Source: Argopecten irradians
Lineage: Eukaryota; Mollusca; Bivalvia; Pectinida; Pectinidae
DNA length: 64,000 nucleotides
Direction of reading: 5' to 3'
Assembly (NCBI RefSeq): GCF_041381155.1
Contig: NC_091138.1
Span: 17,485,255-17,549,254 of the forward strand
Shown here piece by piece: positions 50,801 to 62,251 of the stretch. How positions within the stretch are numbered: position 1 is the first letter of the stretch; each line of letters opens with the position of its first letter. The translations under genes were made by a program, and so were the position numbers. The notes below the pieces were generated by a model, which was not told where the DNA came from, searched no databases, and was given only the letters and a program-made list of their open reading frames with translations.

Positions 50801-53800
50801 CCATCTCGTAAAACTTTAAAATGTTGTATTTTGTCAGCAAATCTGAACAAAAAATTACAATATAGATTTTCAATACTTTATATAAATTTCATAACATATA
50901 ATTAATATCAGACATTTTCATATCATTGATTTTTTGCATTAAACTTTATGCATTTTGTGAAATGATTCATTGGTGATTTCATACTTAATAAATAATATAA
51001 AAATTACGATGAAAGTTTTACTGAAAAGATGAAATAATATCTCTCCATACAATAATGAAAATATCAAATGAATTTAAACTATCTATATGAAAATCATTTT
51101 TGTCATTTAGGTCGTTGAAATGATAAATTCCCACAATATTTATACCAATATTTATTTCACTTCCTGCTGTGTTTAACCATCAATAGAAGACAAAGAAGTG
51201 TGTTGCAAAGTGTTTTTCAGTTGCTGTAAATAAACTTTTTTTGGTGTGCTATTAATTTTTTTCAATGTATTTTGCGGGTGATAGGAAATTGATAAATTAT
51301 TTATTGGGAAATTATTTCAAACACAAATAGACTCATCAGTGTCTAAATCGTTGGAAATAAGTCCTCAAGCAGAAATGTGAAATTACTAGTAAGTCACCAC
51401 AAAAATAAAATGGTTTACAATGCAACAGGACCGTCAAAAATGGGATTACACGTATTTAAAATACATATATTATGGTTATAAAACTTAATATACTACATTT
51501 TCCCCAACTGATCAATGTAATATTGTGCTACAGTTAAGATTAACAGGTATACCATGTACATGTATATAAAAGTTATAGATACATGTATAGGCTATGAACA
51601 AATAAAACCTTGTCTACAGGTATATATATGTTATTTTCTTTATTTCAATAATTCATTCAAAATAAAAACATAACTAACTTACTTGATGGACATGGAGAAA
51701 TCTCCTGGAGTACTTTCACTTGTCCTTAGAAGAAAGTTCTCTTCATCAAAATTTAATCCTAGTAGATATTTCTCTGCATCTTTTCTTGTAATTTTTCCTT
51801 TGTACCAACTAAAAAAATCCAAGGAAATGTTAAAGATGTTACCTTGTCAAGTCCAAAACTTAGCATTTGGAATGAAATGGCTATAATTTTATAGCTGTGC
51901 TTATAGACAATTGTATGTATTTTTTTAAAACTAACTACAAAAAGCATTAGGTCCTATTGTATGATATCTTTAACAACACAGAAGACCAGATATTTTAGCA
52001 TATGAATTAAGTTAATTGAACAATTCTTTTTTATCTTTCAGAACGGTGCCTTCAGAACCATATGCATCTAAAGCTAAATAAGCATTATCCATGTATTGTG
52101 ACAGTAAGATTGGAAAGCTATTTACTTTAAAACCTTTTATATTTTTATTGTTTTGCGATTAAATAGCTAAAATTTCAGTGCAGAGGATAAAAATATATGG
52201 AGCTAGATAGGGTTGCCCTGACTACAACCTCGTGAATGATGACAGATTCCCCCCTCCCCTGAATAATTAATAAATTGCAACACTGACATTTGAAACACAC
52301 TTAAGGTTTTTATTATGAATTGTGTTTCATCATCCTGTACATATATATTGTGAAGTGTTAAAGATAAATTGTAATTACTATTTCAAGTGATTTTGTCGTG
52401 ATTAATTTGTAGAAAAAGGTAACAAATGGTGTAAGAAGTAAGATTCTCCAGATTACACATAATTATATAAAAAGTTACATCTGGTGTCCAGAAGTGAGAT
52501 TAGTCTGTAGTAATCGGTTGTAAAAACATGACACACATATGTACACACTTTAGAAATTATAAAACATACAAAATTGTTGGATCTCCATAAAAATGTGTGA
52601 TATATATACATGTTAATTATAATCCTATTTTCAGATTTTCAGAGGAACTGAAGTAATTATAAAAACCTATGCCTTAAAATATCAAACAAAGGGCCATAAA
52701 ATAGGTTGCTTCAAAGTGCACTTCCAGAAAACGTTTTACGTCAGAGTCAAAAAGCATATCAAGTGTGAATAAGATCAGCTGTCTGTGGAAAATTTTCTGT
52801 TTAGGGTTACATTGGCAAAAAAAATAGGGTGGGTTGGTCAGGATTTTTTTATTATTTTTTTTTAAGTATCTTTCACCCTAAAGAACCGGAGTCTGGGGTC
52901 GAAATCCTGACTTTTACTCTCTTTTTTTGGAGAAAAGTGGAAAAGAAAAAAATTAGGGTCGGAGGTAAAAATGAGGGGTCGGTCGAGTAAACTCAGACAT
53001 TTTTCTATTGGCCTTGTTTGAAAAGTTTACAGATGGCATATGCCGGACTGCGCACAGTGGACGACTCAGAAGAAGCTCAAGCAGGATGTCCTTAAATACT
53101 ATAAAGTAAACAGTTTCATGAAACTTCATCATTATTGTATAGTCTGTTTCATAATTAATTGTAGGAGCATATCTCCAGACAATGTCATTCCAAAATGATG
53201 CTTTTTGATGTATCAATATTTGAAAGAACTTATAAAAAAGACTAGTCATTTGTAAAACAATTTTGTGAACAACTATTTTCATTTTGATTTTACCAATATC
53301 ATGAAGATATCTGATACATACTCATGTGGAGGCATTTTAATATAGTTAGATGGAACCACTCCTTTTCTGTCTGGGTCATTTGCATGTTCAGCAACAAACC
53401 AGTTGTCATCAGTATGTTTATCCATGATCTGAAAATTGACGCAAAACTGTGTTATTTCATTTATCGTTTGCATAATTTAAACATGACACAATTCAGTATG
53501 TATAATTACCCTTTTCTGATTAACCTTTGACAAATTATGCAAAGGTTAATAAGACATCAAAAAGAACATTATATATCTGTTATATATGTAGGTGTGTAAC
53601 AGGAGAGATTATATTTAAAATACAGTAGCCAGACCCCAACTCAATCGCGGTACCTTCAACACTAGTTTAGTCAGATATGCTACTGATTGAGCTTCCTGGT
53701 CACCAATGATTGTTCCAGTTCTGCTACTCCTTCCTGTTATTTCAAAGTCTCATCCGGCCCCTTGAAGACATAAAATACTCTTATACCACCACTGTGGGTA

Positions 53801-55318
53801 TTTAGTTGGATTTAGTAGGATGTTCTACCCTTCAGCTACCTGGCACGGCACCATAAAACTTTCTCAGACAGAATTTTTTACTCAAGTCTATGTATAAAAT
53901 CATATACTTAGTAAACAAGAATTCCATGGAAGTGGATGTGTTGCCTGCAAAGCATCACCAAAATTTAATTATTTACAGTTGAAAATATTGTCAATAATTA
54001 GGTGAAGTTATCAAGTCCGGTAACTGTTGCAAATATTGATGGATTTTGACCAGTATCAAACCACTCTGAGATCTATTGATATAAAGCAATACACCAAATT
54101 GGGTTGAAATTGGACAATAACTATTTAAGCGGACACCATTGATTTATCTTTTTTGACGATTTTAAAGTCCTGTAACTCTTGCAAATATTGACGGATTTTG
54201 ACCATTTATCGAAATCATCCGAGATCACATTGATATAAAACAATATACCAAATTTTGTTGAAATCGGACAATAAATATTTAAGTTATCAAGCGGGAACCA
54301 TGGATTTATCTGTTTTGACAATGCTAAAGTCCTGTAACTCTTACAAATATTGATGGATTTTGACCATTATCGAACTCATCAGAGATATCATTCATTGACA
54401 TAAAACAATATACGAAATTTGGTTGAAAATGGACAATAAATAAGTTATCGCGCGGAAACCAAGGATTTATTTGTTTTTAATATGTTAATGTCCCCTAACT
54501 CTTGCAAATATCAACAGATTTTTACCATTATCAAACTCCACCGGGATCACATTGATATAAAGCAATGTACCAAATTTGGTTGAAATTGGACAATAAATAC
54601 TAAAGTTATCGCACGGAAACCATTTTCCGGACGCCGCCATTGCCTAGCAGGCGACACAAAAATCAGTCTGAGAACACAGGTGCATGCGTATATGATATAA
54701 TTTCATTACTTGGTGAAGTTTCACATAAGGCTAAACCTCCATATTTAAACTTCTTTCATTAGTAATTTGCATACGTACATATTTATTAAATACATATCTA
54801 GTCCATGGAATCAATGAGACGTCTGTAACGTATACCTTGCATTGGAATTTTATTGACCCTTTGAAGTTTATATGTTTTTCTTATATTCAAGCTTATTTGA
54901 CATTTTTAATACTGTATATTTCATACTAGAATTAATGTGTTATTTGGTACTCAATTTCTTATTTTAGATTTTCTGATAATAATGAGAGAATGGTTAAAAC
55001 TGCTATTTGCATTCAGATTAAATTATCAAGCTACTTTTTACATATGGCTTTAGAGAAAGGCTAACTTCTACATTCACTACCTATTATTCAATTTTGTTAG
55101 TTGACAGGTCTTCGTCAGTTCGTGACATTTCAGGAAGTTTGAATATTGTATGGTTTGTAGCACATTTACATCTAAAGTGTCTGGTTTGATATGAGGGAAA
55201 ACCTTATACAAAACATCAAAACATTTTGTTTCTGACTTACAAGCAGCTCATCGCCCTCTTTGAAAGTTAATTCATCTGAATTTGTAGCATCGAATTTGTA
55301 TATCGCCTTAGCTTCCAT
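47827..55318 (-). CDS. GRB2: GRB2-like adaptor B, SH3-SH2-SH3 (seven exons, complete)
   Basis: Seen: exons 55318-55241, 53428-53322, 51808-51683, 50842-50683, 50055-50032, 48569-48543 and 47991-47827 join to 228 residues. The first SH3 has [18 protein letters not shown] and [11 protein letters not shown]2 has [15 protein letters not shown], the pTyr Arg in [27 protein letters not shown] with the specificity Trp, and the VSRTETIIL end. A linker GSQQQQQQ plus RPVKKTLEK follows, and the second SH3 (VTCLYDF to GLFPCNYVR) ends at TAA. Known: this is the GRB2 domain order and close to its 217 residues. Neighbours: the start is 6.1 kb from the start of paralog C on the opposite strand, so the pair is head to head. 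Odd: the second SH3 reads ESWSKG where GRB2 has NWWKG, and codon 8 is Lys instead of Asp. Intron phases 0, 2, 2, 0 match paralog A. The Met 13 codons upstream in frame lies in a less likely leader. Confidence 0.92.
48543..48569 (-). CDS. GRB2: 27-base microexon of GRB2-like B
   Basis: Nine codons, RPVKKTLEK, lie between a TGTCATTTCAG acceptor and a GTATGT donor, phase 0 on both sides. It adds a short basic segment to the linker just before the last SH3. Frame is kept whether or not it is included. Confidence 0.65.
48880..49672 (+). mobile_element. Helentron-like element with ~155-bp internal repeats in GRB2-like B
   Basis: Five units carry CAAAGTTTCATTAAGCTC-type starts (about 48915, 49066, 49226, 49379, 49538) and AAAGGGCAATAACTCTGT. 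The 3' part has GCACGACGACGGACAAAAGA and ends in the hairpin AGGTCACCATGACC-TAT-GGTCAGGTGACCT followed by AA. The end module matches the element ending at 45039, although the internal unit is unrelated. It lies in the intron between exons 5 and 6. Confidence 0.75.
50032..50055 (-). CDS. GRB2: 24-base glutamine microexon of GRB2-like B
   Basis: Between acceptor AAATTACAG and donor GTAAAC lie eight codons, GSQQQQQQ, with mixed CAG and CAA. It is phase 0 on both sides and falls in the SH2-SH3 linker, where human GRB2 has its own Gln/Pro-rich stretch (VPQQP). The CAG/CAA run could vary in length between alleles. Confidence 0.72.
51809..53321 (-). other. Intron 2 of GRB2-like B
   Basis: AT-rich. 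At 52811-53000 phrases such as AAAATAGGGTGGGTTGGTCA and TTAGGGTCGGAGG suggest an old dispersed repeat; nothing else is recognised. Confidence 0.4.
53985..54660. repeat. ~160-bp tandem repeats, four copies, in intron 1 of GRB2-like B
   Basis: GTCCTGTAACTCTTGCAAAT and close variants occur near 54015, 54169, 54329 and 54490, each followed by ATATAAANCAATATACCAAA and AAGTTATC.CG.GGAAACCA. The array ends TTTTCCGGACGCCGCCATTG. It resembles the other satellite-carrying elements in plan, but the terminal hairpin was not found. Confidence 0.75.
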
Positions 55319-55663
55319 TTTGGAAATTCCAAAGCCGGAAGTAAAATAACAAAACAAGGGCGATAATCAATACGTTAATAAATATCAAAGTACTGAAAGT
55401 ACTTATCACATTTTATGGTACAACAATCCCATCTACATCTAGTAGATTCTACCTCGACCTACTTCGTCGTGTTGAAGATTATGTCGATATAATATGGAAA
55501 GGTGTGCATGCACAGGAAAATGAAAAATATCTATTTAATAGAGAGAAGAGAGGTATGATTTAAAACAGTCTAACGTCAGATATTTTGATGATGCAAGATC
55601 TTGAGGAAGTGCATTCCGGTCTTGGATAGTGCGGGAAAAGAAAGAGTGTTTACGAGAGTCTGT

Positions 55664-55810
55664 TTAGACTGGCCACCAGTCTCTAGAATATTTAAAAAAA
55701 ACTCACTAAAATTTGGCTTGATTATTTTTGTTAAACTAGGGGGAGATAATCTAGTAGAGAACTCTGCTGAGAAAGTCTTATCAACAACTTAGGGTCTGGT
55801 GGCCAGTCTA
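55664..55810. mobile_element. MITE of the CTGGCCACCAGACC family upstream of GRB2-like B
   Basis: The ends TAGACTGGCCACCAGTCTCT and GGGTCTGGTGGCCAGTCTA are inverted. It lies 346 bases upstream of the GRB2-like B start codon and is the reverse of the copy at 34535. Confidence 0.82.
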
Positions 55811-55949
55811 GAGTCTGTTCTGCAGTAAGAGATTTGGTATACTATAGGATGTGAGTGTCGAGTGGGCGTAACGCTGTCTTCATTTCCATACCATGATGTA
55901 CTTTTAATCCATTTTGGCCTTTGGCTCGAGCACTATTCCATCCCTCGAC

Positions 55950-58500
55950 AATACTCAGTATCAGGCAATAGAAATATGTGTTTCTTTAAAACGATATTCA
56001 GTTTCATGAACATTGACAGTAGATTAATATAAAGTATGAGAGAGCTGTCTTCTGTAGAAAATTAACATTTTCTTCCGTCCTCGCACACAAAAGCCTGTCC
56101 GCCATTTTATGTCTTGGTCGCGATCGAACCACAACGTTATAATGACAGACAATGCAATTGTGACGTCACAAAATATTTACGTTCAATTTCGCGCCATTCA
56201 GTCAAGAATGGGATTATGGTCCTATAATTCCCTCAGGATTGCAGACAAATTGAATAACGTGCGTTATTCCCCAAGAAGACAATCTAATGCTTATATTTTC
56301 ATTTTGTGGTAATGCATACTGTTATCGTTATTACCAAATCAAATTCCCCGCTGCCCCCGTCAGAGGAGCATCTGCTTGTGACGTACCTCTGAAGTACCTC
56401 CGATGTCATAAGAACTATATAAGTCTATTGATGGAAATAAACATAAAAGCATCAGTATACTTCCAACATTGTTGTCAATATGTTCTATCTTTAGGATATT
56501 CAACATTTTAAAATCATAGCAACACACAATATTGTGTTGCAACTAACATATAATAATTGGTGTTTTCATTCAAGTAGCATGCAAGTACGCACAAAAAATG
56601 CGCATTGCGTCATTACGTCATGACGTCGTTCAGAACGACGTCACAATACATGTTAAACATATTATTACAGCAACGGGATTTATGGGAGAATTATGATCTC
56701 ATAAATTCCCTTTTGGTTGGTAAGGTTAAATACTGTCAGTCCCGAGCAAATGGAAATATTAAGCATTACATTGCCTTCTTGGGTGATTTATGGTCCTAAC
56801 ATGCGTTATTCAATTTGTCTGTAATCCTGGGAGAATTATAGGACCACAAATTCCCCAAGAAGGCAATTAAATGCTTATATTTCCGTTTCTGTTATATTTA
56901 AGCCTAGCTGTAATGTACACTGTTATTGATATAACCAAGTCAATTTCCCCGCTGCCCCCGTCAGTGAAGCCTACTCTCGTGACGTCATAAGTACTTTCGA
57001 TGTCATTAGAACACCCGACGTCATTAAAAATTAGTCCATGGAAATAAACATGAAATCATTAGTACACTTCCAACAATTTAATCAATATGTTCCATCTTCA
57101 GGATATTTACATTTTAAAACCATAACTACAAATATTGTTGCGAATGAAATAGAACAATTGGCTTTTTTTCCCATTCCGGTAGCACGCAAGATCGCACAAA
57201 AATGTGTGTAGCCAATCAGAATCCAGCATTTTGTCACATGATGTAGCCTGTTATAATATCTGGGGTCTTATATCAAACGACATCTTTGATACTCCAGAGG
57301 TTACTATAACTGACGTTATATTTACCTCTGGATTATCTATCTATTGTTGTCTGGTTGAGAGGGCACTATTGCCTCTTAATATATACATCGCGTGACAGAA
57401 TAGTAGATCCTGGTTAGTGCGCTTGTTGTCCCTGGCACTATCGGAGAGGCGCGGCGTAAGGCGTGACTCTATTGTGACGTCACTATTACATAACGTCATT
57501 TCAACGTAGTGCTGAACCAAGAAGTCAAAGATGACGGACAAAGTGTACGGGAATGGAAAAAAGTATTGCTCAGAAGACGATTCACTAGTTTGGCAGTGAT
57601 CTATTTTCAAACTTCATGAAACTTAATCTCGTTTGAAGAAAAACAGATATGCGACACTTGATATGTTGTATTTCTAATGCAGCACCATCGTTGTCGGGTG
57701 GTAATTGAAAATATCGTTGCATTGCGAGATGTTCCTTGAAGTGTTTTCGCTATGATGAAATGGCGTTATCCAAATGCGAGGGTGATGTACTAAACCCGTT
57801 ATGGCCTAGTTGAGAGGGTATTATAGTATTGTCTCGTGATGGAATAGTGCTCTCCCCTTCGGCTCGGGAACTGACAATACTATTTATCTATTATCACCTG
57901 GTTGATAGCATAGTTTACTGTTGAGGTTGGATCCGGCTCGGGCAATATCCCATCACGAGACGTACTATATGAGGCAAAAGTGCCCTCTCAAACAGGTCAT
58001 AATGGGTTTAGTACCTCACATGAGAGCAGTTTTTATGTCATCGTAACAGAAGCGTATCAAGCGACACTTCGGAACAACATCGTCATTTCCACATCACGTT
58101 GTTACATTAAAAGTATAACATATGAATTGTCTCAAAAATATGTGTTTCTATAAAACGGGATTCAGCTTCATTAATATTAAAAGTAGATCAAGAAAGAACT
58201 GTCTTCTGTAGAAAAGCAACATTTGCTTCCATTCCCGCACACCACGACATGTCCGCCATCTTGACGGTGTGTTCCCGCTACGCCTACATTCTATAAAAAA
58301 TAGGTAAAAAGATAAAAGAAAGTGCAATTATAGTCTGTTTCGTGTTTCTTACGACATGTACCTACCTGAATTTTACCTATGCGAACATATAGGATTATAG
58401 TTGTTTACTGTCAGTTGTTAGATGTCTTGACATCTTGGTCGAAGCGCAACGTTATAATGACGTCAGGTAATTTAATGACATCACAATAGATTCGTTTCCC
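55950..58500. repeat. Block of duplicated and inverted segments
   Basis: TGTCTTCTGTAGAAAA followed by TTCCNTCCTCGCACAC-type sequence and CAACGTTATAATGAC occurs at 56050-56150 and 58200-58470, and a reversed relative lies at 57470-57640. A second unit (CCCCGCTGCCCCCGTCAG, GCACGCAAG.TCGCACAAAAA) occurs at 56340-56600 and 56945-57205. Perfect TGACGTCA sites fall at 56161, 56980, 57475 and 58458. No coding sequence. Confidence 0.7.
57782..58019. mobile_element. Foldback element with ~70-bp arms
   Basis: GTGATGTACTAAACCCGTTA and the reverse of TAATGGGTTTAGTACCTCAC form the outer arms, continuing through GAGAGGGTA and TCTCGTGATGG. It sits inside the duplicated block. Confidence 0.75.
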
Positions 58501-59700
58501 TGGCACTATTGCAAATAATATTCTGTTACGTGATGTACTTACTTATGTAAAACTGGAGGCAACAGAAGACACATTTGGGGTATATATCACAATACAATGT
58601 GTTGCTTTGAAGATAGGCGTCGCTCGCTCTGTAACTCTTCAAAAAGAAATCCCTGCAGACCTGTGATTGGTCGGTACCGATTTTATCATGAGGTATTCCA
58701 GCGGCTAAATATATATAATGTCAGTGATAGTAAAGCCTGGTGTATCGGGAATAGTCTATGGCAGAAACAATGACATAACACAATTCGAGGACAACGTGAC
58801 AAAATGACTGCCTCCACTGGATTGTTGCAAAAAACGATGTAATGATTTAGTCGTCTTTTACAATCATGCAATGGGACTAGCAGGCACAATTCTAACATCA
58901 TGCATGATATAGGTATAATTCCTTGGCGCCACGGATTTTTTTCGAGACGCAGTTAATTATTTTAATATTTTTTTTTGAGATAAAATAAGAACTTTTCAAT
59001 GGTGGTATTGGTGTAAAGTAAGTTAATTTTCTAACAGAAAGGCCCACTACCTTTCCGAAACGGCTTTTGATTTTTAAAATTGGAATGTAAAACGTCATTA
59101 CGAGATCGATAATTTTGTATAGTCGCAAAAGTTATTAACTTACCGTTAATATTACACGTATCATCAGCTTCTGAAGAATTTTATTAAAATAAATAATCGT
59201 TAATTTTCATAATAGCCTATAACGCGGGTCGTCTTATGTTTCCTGTCGTCGTCCTAAATACCGCCCGGTAGTTGACTATCACTGTGCCAGACGGCAAAAC
59301 ATCGAAATGACTGTCCACTGTTATAATATATTACGTAGGAAATCCTGCATATGTTAGGTGTTGTAAGCTCATCTAAGGCCTTCGGTATATGTATTATGAT
59401 GTTAATAATGCTTTTAAGAAATCATTATGTTTGGCTCCGGAAAGTTTGCAGGCCTTTAAGTCAAATACAAATTCGTCTGCTTCTGGTTTTTTTTATGGAG
59501 AAATTAATAGAACTGAATTTATGCTCGTCACCCAGTCCATGTGACCCTGTTATGCAATTATCTTAAGCATGTTATGTTAAGATCCACATGTAATGTGATA
59601 AATATAATCAATCTCAAACTGTAAAATCGTTGTAAAATTAAAGTTTCAGAAAATATTTACAGCTATAACAAATGTTTAATAGGCCACCTACAATCAACTT
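58500..59700. other. Intergenic region between the divergent GRB2-like B and C genes
   Basis: No exon is visible. TATAACGCGGGTCGTC at about 59218 also occurs near 552. Confidence 0.35.
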
Positions 59701-59717
59701 CGCTAGCCAATTATATT

Positions 59718-60000
59718 CATCCTCGATATTCCAGGGGTTCCGGTCAATTACGATCTCTACATCCCTGGACTATCTCATAGTGAAATTGGAGGCAGCGCAG
59801 CTTTCCTTTGAAGACTACAGAGAAAGAGACGCCTAACATCAAAGCCAAACAGTCAACCACAGTGGACCGTTATACGACTCTTTTGATGTACATCAAATGA
59901 CTAAATTACCTATTCTATTCTGTTTCATCCAGTTTTACTATGAGATAGTCCAGGGGTGTAGAGATCGAAAGTGATCGGAACCCCTGGAGTATCGAGGATG
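59718..60000. mobile_element. MITE with CATCCTCGATA ends, intact copy
   Basis: CATCCTCGATATTCCAGGGG and the reverse of CCCCTGGAGTATCGAGGATG define inverted ends of about 75 bases, including GATCTCTAC and GGACTATCTCATAGT. It is 283 bases long with no coding capacity. Confidence 0.85.
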
Positions 60001-60106
60001 ATGATATTAGTCTGATTCTCTTGTAGTAGGAAGAAATTCGGACTTAATACCCTTGGCTAGCAAAGTTGATTTACAGTTCAGCGGAAAATGTTTGACCAAT
60101 CATAGG

Positions 60107-60461
60107 CTAGCAAAAGATTTTTCTTTGAAGACTACAAAGAGAGCGACGCCAAACATCAAAGCTACACAGTCAACCACAGTGTACCGTTATACGGCTCTTT
60201 AGATCAATCTAATTAAAATTAGACTTGTAATTCCGCTCCACTACGATACCCTACGTTACGCCCCAATAGGCCTACATTGGAGCGTAACGTAGAGTATCGT
60301 AGTGGAGCGGAATTACAAGTCTAATTTTAATTAGATTGCTCTTTAGATGTACATCACATGACTAAATTACCTGTTCTATTCTGTTGCCCCCAGTTTTACT
60401 ATGAGATAGTCCAGGGGTGTAGAGATCGTAAGTGATGGGAACCCTTGAAGTATCGAGGATG
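60107..60461. mobile_element. Second, 5'-truncated copy of the CATCCTCGATA MITE, interrupted
   Basis: From TTTCTTTGAAGACTAC onward it follows the copy at 59718, is split by the 134-bp foldback at 60205, and ends at TATCGAGGATG. The left inverted end is missing. Confidence 0.8.
60205..60338. mobile_element. 134-bp foldback transposon with 10-bp target duplication
   Basis: The arms CAATCTAATTAAAATTAGAC to GTAACGTAG are near-perfect inverted repeats of about 60 bases around a short loop. CTCTTTAGAT lies directly outside both ends (60195-60204 and 60339-60348). Duplications of 8 to 11 bases suit Mutator-like elements, which also have long terminal repeats; that assignment is inferred. Confidence 0.85.
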
Positions 60462-60678
60462 GTTTTTAATTGAAATTCATAAATCCATCTACTCCAATAT
60501 TTAATGAGTACTTTTTAAACCTTTGAGCTTTGAACAATATGCAATATTTGCTTTATCACTAGAGATATTTAGATATCTAAACCTATAAGTATATTTATTC
60601 ATTATTCAACTTTTATGTGTATTTATTTATATGTCATTTTTGATAGGCGAGAGCTTTAATAAGTTGTGCTAACTTGTG

Positions 60679-60695
60679 CCCCCCCCCCCCCCCCC
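60679..60695 (+). repeat. Run of 17 cytosines
   Basis: A pure C run following AACTTGTG and preceding AATACTG. It could vary in length, and assembly may miscount it. Confidence 0.9.
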
Positions 60696-60923
60696 AATAC
60701 TGTTGTGAAAAATTTTGCAATAAAATAGGTTTAAACAAAATCTAAATGGGTCAAGTCATGCTTGAAATATGTTACATATGTGAACATTTGTTATCAAGAA
60801 TCTCACTTATAAATCCTTGATACATATAATATGATAGCTACATCCGTATTCAATTATTTCGAATCAATCAAATATATTAAAACTATCATGATACTGTACA
60901 GAAAGTTACAAGATACAATAATC

Positions 60924-61291
60924 TTAAAGATGCTCCACCGCTGACAAATGGTATTTTTTCACTATTAAAAACAGGAGCAGGCGATTTAGTATTTTTCATC
61001 AGTTACAAAATTTACAAACTTTACTTTACACCATTACCACCATTGAAAAGTTTGAGCTTCTAATTTTACTTCAAGTTAAAAATATAAGAAATAATTAATT
61101 GCATCCCGAAAAAAATCCGTGCCGCTATATCCTATATGGAATGAAGTACTGATTTCGCATGCACCAAAGGCAAAATAAATTATTTTATATCATTTTTGGG
61201 TTAATTAGACATATATATATACAATTAAACACCAATTATTGTTCAAATGATGAATATCATTTATGCTCTGTCGGCGGTGGAGCATCATTAA
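60924..61291. mobile_element. MITE of the GATGCTCCACCGCTGAC family, copy 2, just upstream of GRB2-like C
   Basis: It starts TTAAAGATGCTCCACCGCTG and ends GTCGGCGGTGGAGCATCATTAA. It ends 159 bases before the GRB2-like C start codon, so it may lie in the promoter or leader. Confidence 0.85.
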
Positions 61292-61450
61292 TTTCCTGTG
61301 GAATACATTCAAAGCTCAAAGCCTTAGTAAGAGTACTCTCAGGGCTAGTACAAGGCTACCTACACTTCAACCCTCCATCAAAGGGGAATAACTCTAAGTT
61401 ATAGTGATTACCTCCCCTAATGTTATTTCTTAAGAATTATTTTTTCCAAG

Positions 61451-61528
61451 ATGGAAGCTCGTGCTCTTCACGATTTCAGACCAACCAATTCCGATGAATT
61501 GGGGTTTTCGAAAGGAGACACACTATAC
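61451..61528 (+). CDS. GRB2: First exon of GRB2-like adaptor C (gene continues past the window)
   Basis: Seen: ATG at 61451 opens 26 codons beginning MEARALHDF and ending FSKGDTLY at a GTGAGT donor. The exon is the same length, phase and sequence type as exon 1 of the two other GRB2-like genes here, with His in place of Tyr7 as in paralog A. It encodes the first half of an N-terminal SH3 domain (ALYDF-type motif, then DELGFSKGD). No second exon with the expected NW...PxNY signature was found in the remaining 2.4 kb, so the rest of the gene should lie to the right. Read through, the frame stops at 61651, which fits an intron. Whether the gene is complete or a fragment cannot be seen here. Confidence 0.82.
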
Positions 61529-62240
61529 GTGAGTATACTCTACACTTATTTTGAATTGGTTCTTACGAATGATTTCTTACTTCGTCACAGAAACGTCAGT
61601 AATCGCACGGATGACCACATTCCGTCACGCCAGTGTCATTCGACTTCCTGAAAACTCATATTCCATGTTTATTATATTAATATTATGCTATTGTCTTGAT
61701 TATAACTTATGTGGCATTGCCTTATATCACTGGAGATATCTGTTTCTCTTGTCATTTGTGTTGAAACATTATAATTTGATAATTTATAATTTATATTCAG
61801 TTAACGTTAGATTGGATATTGTGGATATTTAACAGTATAGTAGAGGATCGTAGTGCTAGTAACCGAGTCTAACACAAAAAATAGTAATATTATAACTATA
61901 TTGTGTTAAGCTTACTAAGTAGAGAATGACTAGGACTTGTAGGTCTAAGGTTATTGTACATGTATTGATGGTCATTATGACTATGCACTTTGTGTTTTTA
62001 TTGACATAACGTCATGATTAGGCTACTGTTATGATAAATCTTTTAAGTGTAACAGGAATTGATCATGACTGGACCATGATCACATACATGTATACTGTAC
62101 AGTAGCTGTGTTGTTGGAGCGGAAAAGCATACTTATATATAAGTATTGACCTCTGAAAAGAAATTACAAGTGCCATAGATGCTTTACTGCTTCATCGTAT
62201 CAGTTTATATTATTAGCTATAATTAGAGCGATTTAATGAT
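61529..62240 (+). other. Start of intron 1 of GRB2-like C
   Basis: AT-rich sequence after the GTGAGT donor. No second exon was found. Confidence 0.4.
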
Positions 62241-62251
62241 CAACTACTTTT

